DNA of 58,529 nt from Ruminiclostridium sp. (GTDB lineage: Bacteria > Bacillota > Clostridia > Oscillospirales > Ruminococcaceae): NCBI GenBank assembly GCA_017935365.1, contig JAGBHT010000006.1, positions 1 to 58,529 of the forward strand. Direction: 5' to 3'. Of the stretch, positions 7,690-17,124 are shown in pieces; the first letter of the stretch is position 1; each line of letters begins with the position of its first letter. The translations under genes were made by a program, and so were the position numbers. The notes below the pieces were generated by a model. That model had not been told where the DNA came from and did not search any database. It worked only from the letters and a program-made list of their open reading frames with translations.

Positions 7690-8433
7690 ATGAAATACGT
7701 TGCTGATATGCACACTCATACGTTGGCATCGAATCACGCATACTCGACTATAAGCGAGAACGCCGCATCAGCCGCAAAGGCAGGGCTCAGCTATCTCGGT
7801 ATGACCGACCATTGCATAAATATGGAGGATTCTCCTCACATATGGCACTTCTGCAATATGAGTGTCATCCCTCATTTTCTGTCGGGCGTCCGTATAATAA
7901 AGGGCGTTGAAGCAAACCTTATCGGTTATAACGGCGAGCTTGATATAAACGATGATATTTATTACAACGTTGAGTGGATAAACGCTTCAATGCATAATCC
8001 CTGCATAGTACCCGGCACTGTGGAACAGCACACAAACGCATATATAAAGGTTATGGATAACCCGAAAGTCTGCGTTCTCGGACATACCGAATCAGCCGAT
8101 TATCCGTATGATTACGATGCGGTCACAAAGGCGTGCAAGGAAAAGAACGTCTGCATGGAGTTCAACGTAAGCCGTTTCAGAAGTCAGACATCGGTACAGC
8201 GTCTGCATGATATCATACTGCCGACCTGTGCAAAGAACGGTTGTTATGTGATAGTCGATTCCGACGCTCATTTCTGCGACAAGATCGGTGCGTTCAGAAA
8301 GGCTGAGGCTCTGTTGAAGGACATTGATTTCCCCGAAGAGCTGATCATAAACGCTGATCTTGAACGCTTTGAGAATTTCCTTAGAATAAAGGGAATAAAG
8401 ACTAACGCTGAAATAGAGTCTGATGAAGATTAA
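7690..8433 (+). CDS. PHP-domain phosphoesterase (YcdX-like)
   Basis: 247-residue single PHP domain protein. Metal-binding motifs appear in order: DMHTHT at residues 5-10, GMTDHC (about 38-43), the glutamate in VEANL, NASMHN, GHTES, and DSDAH near 195. These match the trinuclear-metal PHP family that includes YcdX and phosphatase-like proteins. The substrate is not predictable; small phosphorylated metabolites are usual. It lies 255 bases after hprK and 70 bases before the ROK kinase, all on the same strand. Confidence 0.85.
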   Translation: MKYVADMHTHTLASNHAYSTISENAASAAKAGLSYLGMTDHCINMEDSPHIWHFCNMSVIPHFLSGVRIIKGVEANLIGYNGELDINDDIYYNVEWINASMHNPCIVPGTVEQHTNAYIKVMDNPKVCVLGHTESADYPYDYDAVTKACKEKNVCMEFNVSRFRSQTSVQRLHDIILPTCAKNGCYVIVDSDAHFCDKIGAFRKAEALLKDIDFPEELIINADLERFENFLRIKGIKTNAEIESDED

Positions 8434-8503
8434 GACAAAGATAAACGGCGAATAAGCGTAAAAAATAAAGAATATATTAAATACCGGAAGGAAATATAAC
8501 ATA

Positions 8504-9457
8504 ATGTACAACATAGGAATTGACCTTGGCGGAACAAATATCAAGGTCGGAGTAGTAAATGATGATTTCAAGATCGTAGGCAAATCAAACATAAAGACGG
8601 ATCTGCCCCGTCCTGCGGAAGAAATAGCAGACAGCATAGCAAAGGGCGTTGAGCTTGCCTGCAAGGAAGCGGGAATCAGCGTAAAGGATATCAACAGTAT
8701 CGGTATAGGAACGCCCGGCGTTGCCGACAGAAACACAGGTGTAGTGCTTTATTCGTGCAACCTCGGTTTCAACAACACAAACCTCGGCGGACTTCTGAAG
8801 GAACGTCTGGGTACTGATATATATGTTGAAAACGACGCTAACGTTGCGGCATATGGCGAGGTTCTCGGCGGTGCGGCAAAGGGTTACAAGGACGTTGTTG
8901 TAATCACGCTCGGCACAGGTGTCGGTGGCGGTATCATCATCGGCGGAAGAATTTACACAGGCTTCAACTTCTGCGGTGCGGAACTCGGACACGTTGTAAT
9001 TGAATACAACGGCAGACAGTGCAACTGCGGCAGAAAGGGCTGTTTTGAAGCATACAGCTCGGCTACCGCACTGATAACCGCTACAAAGAAGGCTATGGAA
9101 GAGGATAAAGACAGCAAGATGTGGAGCATTGCAGGCAGCCTTGACAAGGTTGACGGCAAGACGGCATTCGATGCTATGAGAGCGGGCGACAAGAGCGGTA
9201 AGGCTGTTGTTGACGAGTACCTGAATTATCTCGGATGCGGACTTACAAACGTTGTAAACACATTCCAGCCCGAAATGCTACTTATCGGCGGCGGTATCTG
9301 CAAGGAAGGCGACTACCTCACAAAGCCGCTCGAAGAGTATATCAAGCGTGAGAGCTATTGCATAAATCCCGAACGTTCAACCGTTCTCGGTATCTGCAAG
9401 CTCGGTAACGATGCGGGAATTGTCGGAGCGGCAAACCTCTACAGACTTAAAGACTAA
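8504..9457 (+). CDS. ROK-family glucokinase
   Basis: 317 residues. The ATP-binding phosphate-1 motif GIDLGGTNIKVG is at 4-15. The ROK zinc-site signature CNCGRKGCFE with the upstream ELGH histidine is present, followed by the GGG phosphate-2 loop in LLIGGGI. This fits ATP-dependent glucokinase activity feeding glucose-6-phosphate into glycolysis, alongside pfkA further down. The GGAAATATAACATA leader gives a normal ribosome site. Specificity for glucose rather than another hexose is inferred from the family. Confidence 0.88.
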   Translation: MYNIGIDLGGTNIKVGVVNDDFKIVGKSNIKTDLPRPAEEIADSIAKGVELACKEAGISVKDINSIGIGTPGVADRNTGVVLYSCNLGFNNTNLGGLLKERLGTDIYVENDANVAAYGEVLGGAAKGYKDVVVITLGTGVGGGIIIGGRIYTGFNFCGAELGHVVIEYNGRQCNCGRKGCFEAYSSATALITATKKAMEEDKDSKMWSIAGSLDKVDGKTAFDAMRAGDKSGKAVVDEYLNYLGCGLTNVVNTFQPEMLLIGGGICKEGDYLTKPLEEYIKRESYCINPERSTVLGICKLGNDAGIVGAANLYRLKD

Positions 9458-9523
9458 GGCTCATAACCGGGGAAGTTTATTTGGCGGAATACCGCAAAAA
9501 AATAAATTTGCAAGGAGTATGCT

Positions 9524-10429
9524 TTGAACGATTACAGCATATTGGAGCAGACCGCCGGGAAATACGGCGCAGTCGTGCTGAAAAATGAACCTATGAAAGC
9601 GCACACGTCGTTCCGTATCGGCGGACCGTGTGACGTGATGATAAAGATAAACTGTGAGGCATTGCTTTGCGAGCTTATAAAGCAGTGCCGCGAAAATGAT
9701 ATAAAGTATTACATTGTCGGCAGAGGAAGCAATATCCTTGTTTCCGACGAGGGACTTCACGGAGTTGTACTGCTTATCGGAAGCGATTTCGGCTCGGTGC
9801 GTGTAGACGGCGAATATATCGAGTGCAACGCAGGTGCGTCACTGGCGGCAGTCTGTACGGTGGCTCTTGAAAATGAGCTTACGGGACTTGAATTTGCATA
9901 CGGTATACCGGGTTCTGTCGGCGGTGCGATATTTATGAACGCAGGCGCATACGGCGGAGAGATGAAAGACGTAGTTGTATCCTGCCGTTATATTACCGAG
10001 AAAGGCGATATAAAGGAAATTCCGCTTGAAAAAATGGAGCTTTCCTACAGACACAGCTTTTTCTCCGAGCGTAACCTCTGCATAACCTCGGTCAGAATGA
10101 AGCTTGCAAAGGGCGAGCGTGACAAGATTAAAGACCGCATGGATACGCTTATGGAACGCAGAAAAGACAAACAACCGCTTGAATATCCCAGTGCAGGAAG
10201 CACATTCAAGCGCCCCGAGGGTGACTTTGCCGCAAGGCTGATCGAAGTCTGCGGACTGAAAGGCACTGCCTGCGGAGGAGCTGAAGTCAGCACAAAACAC
10301 AGCGGTTTTGTAATAAACAAGGATAACGCAACATTTGACGATGTAATGGGCGTTGTCGATATAGTAAAACAAAAAGTCAAAGAGCAGACAGGCGTAATGC
10401 TTGAATGCGAAATGCTTATAATGAAGTGA
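9524..10429 (+). CDS. murB: MurB, UDP-N-acetylenolpyruvoylglucosamine reductase
   Basis: FAD/NADPH enzyme that makes UDP-MurNAc for peptidoglycan. The 301-residue protein shows THTSFRIGG-type N-terminal FAD contacts (AHTSFRIGGP), YIVGRGSNILVSD, GIPGSVGGAIFMNAGAYGGEM, the YRHSFFSE catalytic region and PSAGSTFKRP, all classical MurB signatures. The start is TTG at 9524, chosen because AAGGAG sits 7 bases upstream and the following residues align with family N-termini. It leads into rapZ, whiA and dnaE, a linkage widespread in Firmicutes. Confidence 0.95.
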   Translation: MNDYSILEQTAGKYGAVVLKNEPMKAHTSFRIGGPCDVMIKINCEALLCELIKQCRENDIKYYIVGRGSNILVSDEGLHGVVLLIGSDFGSVRVDGEYIECNAGASLAAVCTVALENELTGLEFAYGIPGSVGGAIFMNAGAYGGEMKDVVVSCRYITEKGDIKEIPLEKMELSYRHSFFSERNLCITSVRMKLAKGERDKIKDRMDTLMERRKDKQPLEYPSAGSTFKRPEGDFAARLIEVCGLKGTACGGAEVSTKHSGFVINKDNATFDDVMGVVDIVKQKVKEQTGVMLECEMLIMK

Positions 10430-10454
10430 ATTTTTTTCAATAAGTGCTGAGATA

Positions 10455-10506
10455 TGTTTACCGGGTGAGATAACCCTATGGCTATCAACAGGTTATCCGG
10501 GTAAGC
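10455..10506 (+). other. Imperfect inverted repeat between murB and rapZ
   Basis: GATAACC (10470-10476) pairs with GGTTATC, and flanking TTACC with GGGTAA, around a small internal loop. There is no T-tract, so it is more likely an mRNA hairpin or processing site than a terminator. Confidence 0.35.
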
Positions 10507-10584
10507 AAACAAAACGGCACACCAAAATTATTAATTTTTCATTATTCATTAAACAGATAAAAGGGCGCAGGGAAAGGAACACAA

Positions 10585-11454
10585 ATGAAAACCGAATTTG
10601 TTATTGTAACCGGAATTTCGGGTGCAGGCAAATCATGTGCGGTAAACGTCATGGAGGATATAGGCTATTTCTGTATAGATAATATGCCGCCTCAGCTTAT
10701 ACCGAAATTTGCCGAGATATGCGAGGAAAACGACGATATATCAAAGGTTGCCATAGTAACCGATATCCGCGGCGGAACTATGTTCTTAAATCTCAGTGCC
10801 ACTATTGCGGAGCTTAAAAACCGCGGGCTTGATTTCAAACTGCTGTTCGTTGACGCAAATCACCATGTAGTAAAGCAGAGATACAGGGAAACACGCCGCA
10901 AGCATCCGCTTTTTGACGCGACAAACGGCGACATAGACAAGGCAATCGACGCAGAACGGGAAATACTCGAACCTCTGCGTGAAATCGCCGATTATTACAT
11001 TGATACAAGCCTTATGTCAACCTCGACGCTCAAAGAAAATGTGCGCAACATATTCCTTGATACGCCGTCTGACAGTATGACTATAAGCTGTATATCTTTC
11101 GGCTTCAAATACGGTGTTCCGAATGAAGCGGATCTGGTATTTGATGTACGTTGTCTGCCTAATCCCTACTACATACCCGAACTTAAGGAAAAGTCGGGAC
11201 TTGATAAGGAAGTCAGGGATTATGTAATGAGCTTTGAAAGCTCACAGACCTTGCAGGCAAAATTATTTGACCTTATAGATTTTCTGATACCGCAGTATCT
11301 GCACGAGGGCAAGAGCCAGCTTGTAATAGCATTCGGCTGTACGGGCGGCAAGCACCGCAGTGCTACATTTGCGGAAAATATGTGTGAGCATCTCAGCAAG
11401 AATCACCTTAAAGCAAGGGTGCTTCACAGGGATGTTTATAAGGATAAGAAGTAA
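10585..11454 (+). CDS. rapZ: RapZ, nucleotide-binding RNase adapter / P-loop protein
   Basis: 289 residues. The P-loop GISGAGKS lies at 10-17, a Walker-B-like VTDIRGG follows, and the C-terminal domain ends with FGCTGGKHRSATFAE, the hallmark of RapZ/YvcJ. In E. coli RapZ steers RNase E onto GlmZ RNA to control glucosamine-6-phosphate synthase. In Gram-positives the family binds nucleotides and its RNA role is less clear. It sits between murB and whiA, fitting amino-sugar and wall control. In many Firmicutes a YvcK gene lies between rapZ and whiA; it is absent here. Confidence 0.95.
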   Translation: MKTEFVIVTGISGAGKSCAVNVMEDIGYFCIDNMPPQLIPKFAEICEENDDISKVAIVTDIRGGTMFLNLSATIAELKNRGLDFKLLFVDANHHVVKQRYRETRRKHPLFDATNGDIDKAIDAEREILEPLREIADYYIDTSLMSTSTLKENVRNIFLDTPSDSMTISCISFGFKYGVPNEADLVFDVRCLPNPYYIPELKEKSGLDKEVRDYVMSFESSQTLQAKLFDLIDFLIPQYLHEGKSQLVIAFGCTGGKHRSATFAENMCEHLSKNHLKARVLHRDVYKDKK

Positions 11455-11530
11455 AAATGATATCCAACCGACAGCAGATATATTTGAATTAGCCTAATAC
11501 TGCTTTTGCACTTTAAAAGGAGCGATTCTG

Positions 11531-12394
11531 ATGTCATTCGCCGCCGATGTAAAAAACGAGCTGTGCAAGGCGGAACACAGCAGAAAACAGCTTGAGCTTT
11601 TGTCAAAGGGAGCGGCATATGCCATGACGGAAGACGGCGACGGCTGTTTTTTTAATACGGAAAACAAAAAAGTAGCCGACTGCATAGCAGACGCATTTGA
11701 TTCGGTCGGCAAGGAATATTCGACCGGTGAAAGCACATTCCGCGGCAGAACGCTATACACGGTAACGCTTGCCGATAAAGGGTATGCTTATCCTGTGCCC
11801 GACTGTTCGGGTGACGACGCATTCGGCGTATATCTCAGGGGAATTTTCCTTGTATGCGGAATAGTAGCAAACCCCGAAAAGGGTTATCAGCTTGAGCTTT
11901 TCCTTCACGATGAAGACAAGTGCAGAAGTTTGCTTTCCATGATAGAAGAACACGGTATGGGAGCAAAGCTGTCAAACCGCCGTGGAAGCAGTTTCCTGTA
12001 TATCAAAGAAAGCGAAAAGATCTCCGATATGCTGACCTATATGGGTGCTATGATGCAGGCTATGGAGATAATGAATGTCAAGATATACAAAGAAGTGCGC
12101 AATAACGTAAACCGCAGTGTAAACTGCGAAGCGGCAAACCTTGACAAGACGATAGCCGCCGCACAGAAGCAGGCGGACGATATAAACTACATATTTGAAA
12201 AAAAGGGAGAGGGGTATCTTACCGATGAGCTGTTGCAGGTCGCAAAGATACGCCTTACCGCGCTCGAACTGTCACTCAGCGATATAGGCAAAATGCTTGA
12301 ACCGCCGATAAGCAGGAGCGGTGTAAACCACAGACTTAAAAAGATAAGCCTTATCGCAGACGCACTCAGAGGAGAAGAAAACCGGGGAGAATAA
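11531..12394 (+). CDS. whiA: WhiA-family DNA-binding protein
   Basis: 287 residues. The protein begins MSFAADVKNELCKAE, the conserved WhiA start, followed by the degenerate LAGLIDADG-homing-endonuclease-like domain and a C-terminal helix-turn-helix (KIRLTALELSLSDIGKMLEPPISRSGVNHRL region) that ends in the typical NHRLKKI motif. WhiA is a sporulation regulator in actinobacteria and affects cell division and chromosome segregation in Bacillus. The ATG follows AAAAGGAG. The stop is two bases before the dnaE start. Confidence 0.95.
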   Translation: MSFAADVKNELCKAEHSRKQLELLSKGAAYAMTEDGDGCFFNTENKKVADCIADAFDSVGKEYSTGESTFRGRTLYTVTLADKGYAYPVPDCSGDDAFGVYLRGIFLVCGIVANPEKGYQLELFLHDEDKCRSLLSMIEEHGMGAKLSNRRGSSFLYIKESEKISDMLTYMGAMMQAMEIMNVKIYKEVRNNVNRSVNCEAANLDKTIAAAQKQADDINYIFEKKGEGYLTDELLQVAKIRLTALELSLSDIGKMLEPPISRSGVNHRLKKISLIADALRGEENRGE

Positions 12395-12396
12395 AA

Positions 12397-15300
12397 GTGA
12401 GCGGATTTGTACATTTACACGTTCATAGTGAATACAGCCTTCTTGACGGCGCTTGTCGTATAAGAGGGCTTGTCCGTCGTGTAAAGGAAATGGGGCAGAC
12501 TGCCGTTGCACTGACCGATCACGGCGTAATGTACGGCTGTGTCGATTTCTATAACGAGTGCGTTGAAAACGGCATAAAACCGATCATCGGCTGTGAAGTT
12601 TACGTTGCACCGCGCACACGCTTTGACAAGAGTACAAAATCCGACATGAAACCGCATCACCTTATTCTTCTTTGCAAGGACAACGAGGGATACAAGAATC
12701 TTTGTAAGCTTGTCACGCTCGGTTATACCGAGGGCTTTTACAATAAGCCGAGAGTTGACAAGGAACTGCTCAGAAAGTATTCCAAAGGTCTTATCTGCCT
12801 TTCTGCGTGTCTGTCGGGTGAACTTCCGAGAACACTGCTTGACGGCAGACTTGCCGACACCATTGCTGTTGCAAAGGAATATAAGGATATTTTCGGTGAG
12901 GATTATTATATAGAACTCCAAAGCCACGGCATAAGCGAGCAGGAGCGTATATTGCCGTACCTTCTGCGTGTGGCAAGAGATACGGGTACTCAGCTTGTCG
13001 CTACAAACGACGCACACTATGTTGAAAAGGACGACAGCTATATCCAGCGTGTGCTTACCTGTATTGCCACAAATACAACGCTTAACGACAAAAGCGATAT
13101 GCAGTTCCCGACAGATGAATTTTACCTTAAAAACGAGGACGAGATGAAAGCGCTCGGCTTTCCGCAGTCGGCATACGACAATACCGTAAAGATAGCGGAA
13201 AAGTGCAATGTGACCTTCACGTTCGGTCATACAATACTGCCTTATTTCAAGGCGGAGGGGTATGAGAACAACGAAATATATTTTAACGAACAGGTAAGAA
13301 ACGGACTTGCAGAGCGTTACGGAGATCCCGTGCCGAAAGAAGTATCTGACCGTGCCGAATATGAAATGTCGGTTATAAAGAAAATGGGCTTTATCGACTA
13401 TTTCCTTATAGTAGCCGACTTTATAGGCTATGCGAAGAGAAACGGTATAGCCGTAGGTCCGGGCAGAGGATCGGGCGCAGGAAGCGTATGCGCATACTGC
13501 CTTGGAATAACCGATATCGACCCGATACGTTTCAATCTGCTGTTTGAGCGTTTCTTAAATCCCGAACGTGTCACAATGCCCGACTTTGACGTTGACTTCT
13601 GCTATATAAGACGGCAGGAGGTAATTGATTACGTTGTCAGAAAGTACGGCAGGGATCATGTGGCGCAGATAATAACATTCGGCACAATGGCGGCAAGGGG
13701 CGCTATCCGTGACGCGGGCAGGGCAATGGGACTGCCTTACGGCAAGGTCGATACTGTGGCAAAGCTTATCCCTATGTCAATGCACTCGACGATTGACGGT
13801 GCGCTGAAAAGCGAAAAGGAGCTTGTTAAGCTTGCCGCAACAGACAACGAGGTAAGTCTGCTTATTGAAACCGCCAAAAAGATTGAGGGAATGGCACGGA
13901 ATACCTCTATACACGCCGCAGGTATAGTTATAACCCGTGATCCCGTAGCCGATTATGTACCGCTGTACAGAAACGGCGAGGGCGAAGTAATGACGCAGTA
14001 CACTATGACTACCATAGAGCGGCTCGGACTGCTTAAAATGGACTTTCTCGGACTGCGCTACCTCACCGTAATACAGGACTGCTGTAAACTTGTACAGAAG
14101 AACGATCCCGGTTTTGATATAGAAAAGATACCCGAAAATGACAGCGCTACCTATGATATGATGTCGTCAGGCGGAACTCTCGGCATTTTCCAGTTTGAAA
14201 GCGCCGGTATGACCTCGCTTTTATCCCGTATGAAACCACGTTCGATCGAGGATCTTACTGCGGCGCTGTCGCTGTACCGTCCCGGTCCTATGGATTCGAT
14301 CCCGACCTATCTTGAAAACCGCCGTCACCCGGAAAAGATACGTTACAAGCACCCGCTTCTAAAGGATATCCTTGATGTTACTTACGGCTGTATCGTGTAT
14401 CAGGAGCAGGTAATGATGATATGCCGTGTGCTTGCAGGCTATTCATTCGGAAGAGCCGATATTGTCCGCAGAGCAATGGCGAAGAAAAAGCCGGAAGTTA
14501 TGGCGAAGGAACGCGTCACATTCGTTGACGGTGCTGTCAAAAACAATGTTGACAGACAGGTAGCGGAAGAAATATTCGATGATATGATGAGCTTTGCAAG
14601 CTATGCGTTCAATAAATCCCACGCGGCGGCATATTCGCTTCTTGCCTACCGCACGGCTTATCTCAGATGTCATTATTACAAGGAATATATGGTTGCACTG
14701 CTTACAAGCGTGATCGGCTGGGGCGGAAAAACCGCCGAATATATCGGCGACCTTGCACAGCACGGACTGAAACTGCTCCCACCTCATGTGAATTACAGCA
14801 AAACAGGTTTTTCGTGTGAAAAGGACGGCATACGTTTCGGTATGCTCGCAATAAGAAATGTCGGTGCAAATATGATAGCCGATATAATAGAAGAGAGAAA
14901 CAAACGCCCGTTTAAATCGCTGTTCGACTTCTGCGACAGAATGTCGGACAAGAACATGAACAAGCGTGCGCTTGAATCGCTTATAAAAAGCGGCGCGCTT
15001 GACGGACTGGGCAACAACCGCCGTGAAATGATGATGTCGTTTGAGCTTATGCTTGACGCACTTTCACAGCGGCACGACCTTGAGGGTCAGATGGATCTGT
15101 TCGGTGACAGCGACGGTGCAGATGCATCGGAGTTCAAGGTACAGCCGACCGACGAATATTCAGCCGCACAGCTTCTGTCGCTCGAAAAGGAAATGCTCGG
15201 TATATATATTTCGGGACATCCGGCAGAACCGTATTACAGGATAGCACGAAACTTCGGGTATACCAATATCGGAAATATACTCGAACACCCAAAGGATAAG

Positions 15301-15819
15301 CAGAACGTAAAGATAGTAGCCTTGCTGTCGTCAAAGCGTTCGCATATCACCAAGTCGAACAAGACAATGTGCTTTGCGGTGATCGAGGATATGAGCGGTG
15401 AGATGGAATGTCTTGTGTTCCCGAAGCTGTACGAACAGTATTTTGCTATGCTTGAACCAGGAAAGGTGTATGCCTTTGAGGGTACGGTTTCCGTTGAGGA
15501 CGAGGGCGACCCGAAACTGCTGATAAATATAATTACCGAGCCTGATTTGGAAAAGCTTAGGAAAACTATAAAAGTGTCCGATGTAAAGCAGAATGATAAC
15601 AGGACGCTGTATATACGCTTCTCTTCACGGGGCGATAAGAATATCCCGGCTGTGAAATCTCTGCTCAGAATAAACAAGGGCAATACTCTGACAAAGATAT
15701 GTTTTGACGATACAAGGGAAACTGTGACACTGCCGCCGAATTTGTCCGTTGATTTAAACAGTGATTTTATACAAAAATTGAACGGGATTTGCGGCAAAAA
15801 CAATATAATCATAAAATAA
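12397..15819 (+). CDS. dnaE: DnaE, DNA polymerase III alpha subunit
   Basis: 1140 residues, replicative polymerase of the DnaE type. An N-terminal PHP domain starts with FVHLHVHSEYSLLDGA. The palm domain has GPGRGSGAGS and the catalytic aspartates in MPDFDVDFCY (about 392-401). The thumb/fingers carry LSLYRPGPMD and YQEQVM, a helix-hairpin-helix follows, and an OB fold lies near the C-terminus. The start is GTG at 12397 with GGGGAGA upstream, two bases after whiA, so translation is probably coupled. A separate PolC would be expected elsewhere in the genome. Confidence 0.95.
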   Translation: MSGFVHLHVHSEYSLLDGACRIRGLVRRVKEMGQTAVALTDHGVMYGCVDFYNECVENGIKPIIGCEVYVAPRTRFDKSTKSDMKPHHLILLCKDNEGYKNLCKLVTLGYTEGFYNKPRVDKELLRKYSKGLICLSACLSGELPRTLLDGRLADTIAVAKEYKDIFGEDYYIELQSHGISEQERILPYLLRVARDTGTQLVATNDAHYVEKDDSYIQRVLTCIATNTTLNDKSDMQFPTDEFYLKNEDEMKALGFPQSAYDNTVKIAEKCNVTFTFGHTILPYFKAEGYENNEIYFNEQVRNGLAERYGDPVPKEVSDRAEYEMSVIKKMGFIDYFLIVADFIGYAKRNGIAVGPGRGSGAGSVCAYCLGITDIDPIRFNLLFERFLNPERVTMPDFDVDFCYIRRQEVIDYVVRKYGRDHVAQIITFGTMAARGAIRDAGRAMGLPYGKVDTVAKLIPMSMHSTIDGALKSEKELVKLAATDNEVSLLIETAKKIEGMARNTSIHAAGIVITRDPVADYVPLYRNGEGEVMTQYTMTTIERLGLLKMDFLGLRYLTVIQDCCKLVQKNDPGFDIEKIPENDSATYDMMSSGGTLGIFQFESAGMTSLLSRMKPRSIEDLTAALSLYRPGPMDSIPTYLENRRHPEKIRYKHPLLKDILDVTYGCIVYQEQVMMICRVLAGYSFGRADIVRRAMAKKKPEVMAKERVTFVDGAVKNNVDRQVAEEIFDDMMSFASYAFNKSHAAAYSLLAYRTAYLRCHYYKEYMVALLTSVIGWGGKTAEYIGDLAQHGLKLLPPHVNYSKTGFSCEKDGIRFGMLAIRNVGANMIADIIEERNKRPFKSLFDFCDRMSDKNMNKRALESLIKSGALDGLGNNRREMMMSFELMLDALSQRHDLEGQMDLFGDSDGADASEFKVQPTDEYSAAQLLSLEKEMLGIYISGHPAEPYYRIARNFGYTNIGNILEHPKDKQNVKIVALLSSKRSHITKSNKTMCFAVIEDMSGEMECLVFPKLYEQYFAMLEPGKVYAFEGTVSVEDEGDPKLLINIITEPDLEKLRKTIKVSDVKQNDNRTLYIRFSSRGDKNIPAVKSLLRINKGNTLTKICFDDTRETVTLPPNLSVDLNSDFIQKLNGICGKNNIIIK

Positions 15820-15841
15820 GTCGAAAAAATGAATTTACCCC

Positions 15842-15870
15842 TTGACTAAATTGCATTTTAGGAGTAAACT
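15842..15870 (+). promoter_or_regulatory. Promoter of pfkA
   Basis: TTGACT (15842-15847) and TAAACT (15865-15870) with a 17-base spacer, about 55 bases before the pfkA start. Confidence 0.7.
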
Positions 15871-15925
15871 AAGGTGTGTGTAAATAATCTCGGAGGGCGA
15901 CCTCTAAGGAAGGATGTACGATATT

Positions 15926-16885
15926 ATGAAAAAGATTGGCGTTTTAACAAGCGGCGGCGACGCACCGGGCATGAATGCTGTTATCCGCGCGGTAACAAGA
16001 GCAGCTATTGCAAAGGGAATGGAAGTCGTAGGTGTCCGCAGAGGATACAACGGACTTATTAACGGCGATATTATTCCTCTTGATGCAAGAAGCGTATCTG
16101 ATATAATTCAGAGAGGCGGCACAATGCTTTATACAGCAAGATGTGCGGAATTCAGATATGAAGAAGGTCTTCAGAAGGCTAAGAAGACTTGCGAAGAGAA
16201 CGGTATCGAGGGTCTTGTAGTTGTTGGCGGCGACGGCTCATTCAGAGGCGCGGCTGACCTTTCTGCAAGAGGCATCCTCAGCATAGGCGTTCCCGGCACA
16301 ATTGACAACGATATTTCAATGACTGAGTACACTATCGGTTATGACACAGCTATGAACACTGTTGTTGAAATGGTAGACAAACTGCGTGATACAGCACAGT
16401 CACACGACAGATGTTCCGTAGTTGAGGTTATGGGCAGAAATGCAGGCTACATTGCACTCAATGCAGGTATCGCTTGCGGTGCATCATACATTATCACTAA
16501 GGAAGAACCCTACACAGTAAACGATGTTATCTCAAAGATAATCGAAGGACAGAAGAGCGGTAAGCACCACTTCATCGTTATCGTTGCTGAGGGTATCGGC
16601 GGAAGCGAACAGCTCGCCAAGGAAATCGAGCAGGAAACAGGCGTTGAGAGCCGTGCAACTATCCTCGGTCACGTTCAGAGAGGCGGCAGCCCCACAGTTC
16701 AGGACAGAGTAGCGGCAAGCGAACTCGGTTACTATGCGGTAGATCTCCTTTCAAAGGGCATCGGCAACCGTGTTGTAGGTCTTCAGCACAATGAAGTCGT
16801 AGACTATGACATTCAGGAAGCTCTCAAGATGAAGAAGGAATTCCCTCACGATCTGTATAAGATCGCAAATGAGATCAGCTTCTGA
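15926..16885 (+). CDS. pfkA: 6-phosphofructokinase
   Basis: ATP-dependent phosphofructokinase of glycolysis. Residues read MKKIGVLTSGGDAPGMN at the N-terminus (ATP loop), then GGDGSFRGA, the catalytic GTIDNDI and the substrate-binding MGRNAGYIA and HVQRGGSP. From the ATG at 15926 it is 319 residues, the usual bacterial length. I preferred this start over the ATG at 15914 because the latter abuts the AAGGAAGG ribosome site with no spacing, and family proteins start at MKKIGVL. Confidence 0.95.
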   Translation: MKKIGVLTSGGDAPGMNAVIRAVTRAAIAKGMEVVGVRRGYNGLINGDIIPLDARSVSDIIQRGGTMLYTARCAEFRYEEGLQKAKKTCEENGIEGLVVVGGDGSFRGAADLSARGILSIGVPGTIDNDISMTEYTIGYDTAMNTVVEMVDKLRDTAQSHDRCSVVEVMGRNAGYIALNAGIACGASYIITKEEPYTVNDVISKIIEGQKSGKHHFIVIVAEGIGGSEQLAKEIEQETGVESRATILGHVQRGGSPTVQDRVAASELGYYAVDLLSKGIGNRVVGLQHNEVVDYDIQEALKMKKEFPHDLYKIANEISF

Positions 16886-16896
16886 TTTAAAAGGCA

Positions 16897-16914
16897 ATAA
16901 CGGGCTATCCGTTA
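16897..16914 (+). other. Small hairpin after pfkA
   Basis: ATAACGG and CCGTTAT flank a four-base loop just downstream of the pfkA stop. There is no T-run, so termination is uncertain. Confidence 0.4.
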
Positions 16915-16950
16915 TATAAAAGACTGTATCGGAATATCAACGGTACAGCC

Positions 16951-17050
16951 GACAGAGTAGGTTAACGTGCGTAAAGTGCCTGAGGGACGGGGAGTTGTCC
17001 TCAGGACGAACACCACAAAGGTGGCGGTACGTTCTCCGCATCTCGCTGTT
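16951..17050 (+). promoter_or_regulatory. Tetrahydrofolate (THF) riboswitch upstream of folT
   Basis: Conserved blocks occur in order: GACAGAGTAGG, GTGCGTAAAGTGCC, the GGGACGG...TTGTCC hairpin, GGACGAACACC, GGTGGCGGTACGTT and CTCCGCATCTCGCTG. The outer GACAGAG/CTC-CTGTT arms close the structure. It matches the class I THF riboswitch. From memory it is nearly identical to the E. siraeum aptamer of published crystal structures, apart from small differences in one helix (GGTTAACG facing CGTTCTCC). The folT start lies 74 bases downstream, consistent with translational control. Confidence 0.92.
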
Positions 17051-17124
17051 GCATATAAGAGATAATCGCCGTATTTATCCCACATTATGCGATTGCGTAA
17101 GCTTGCGTCATTGAGGAGGTAAAT

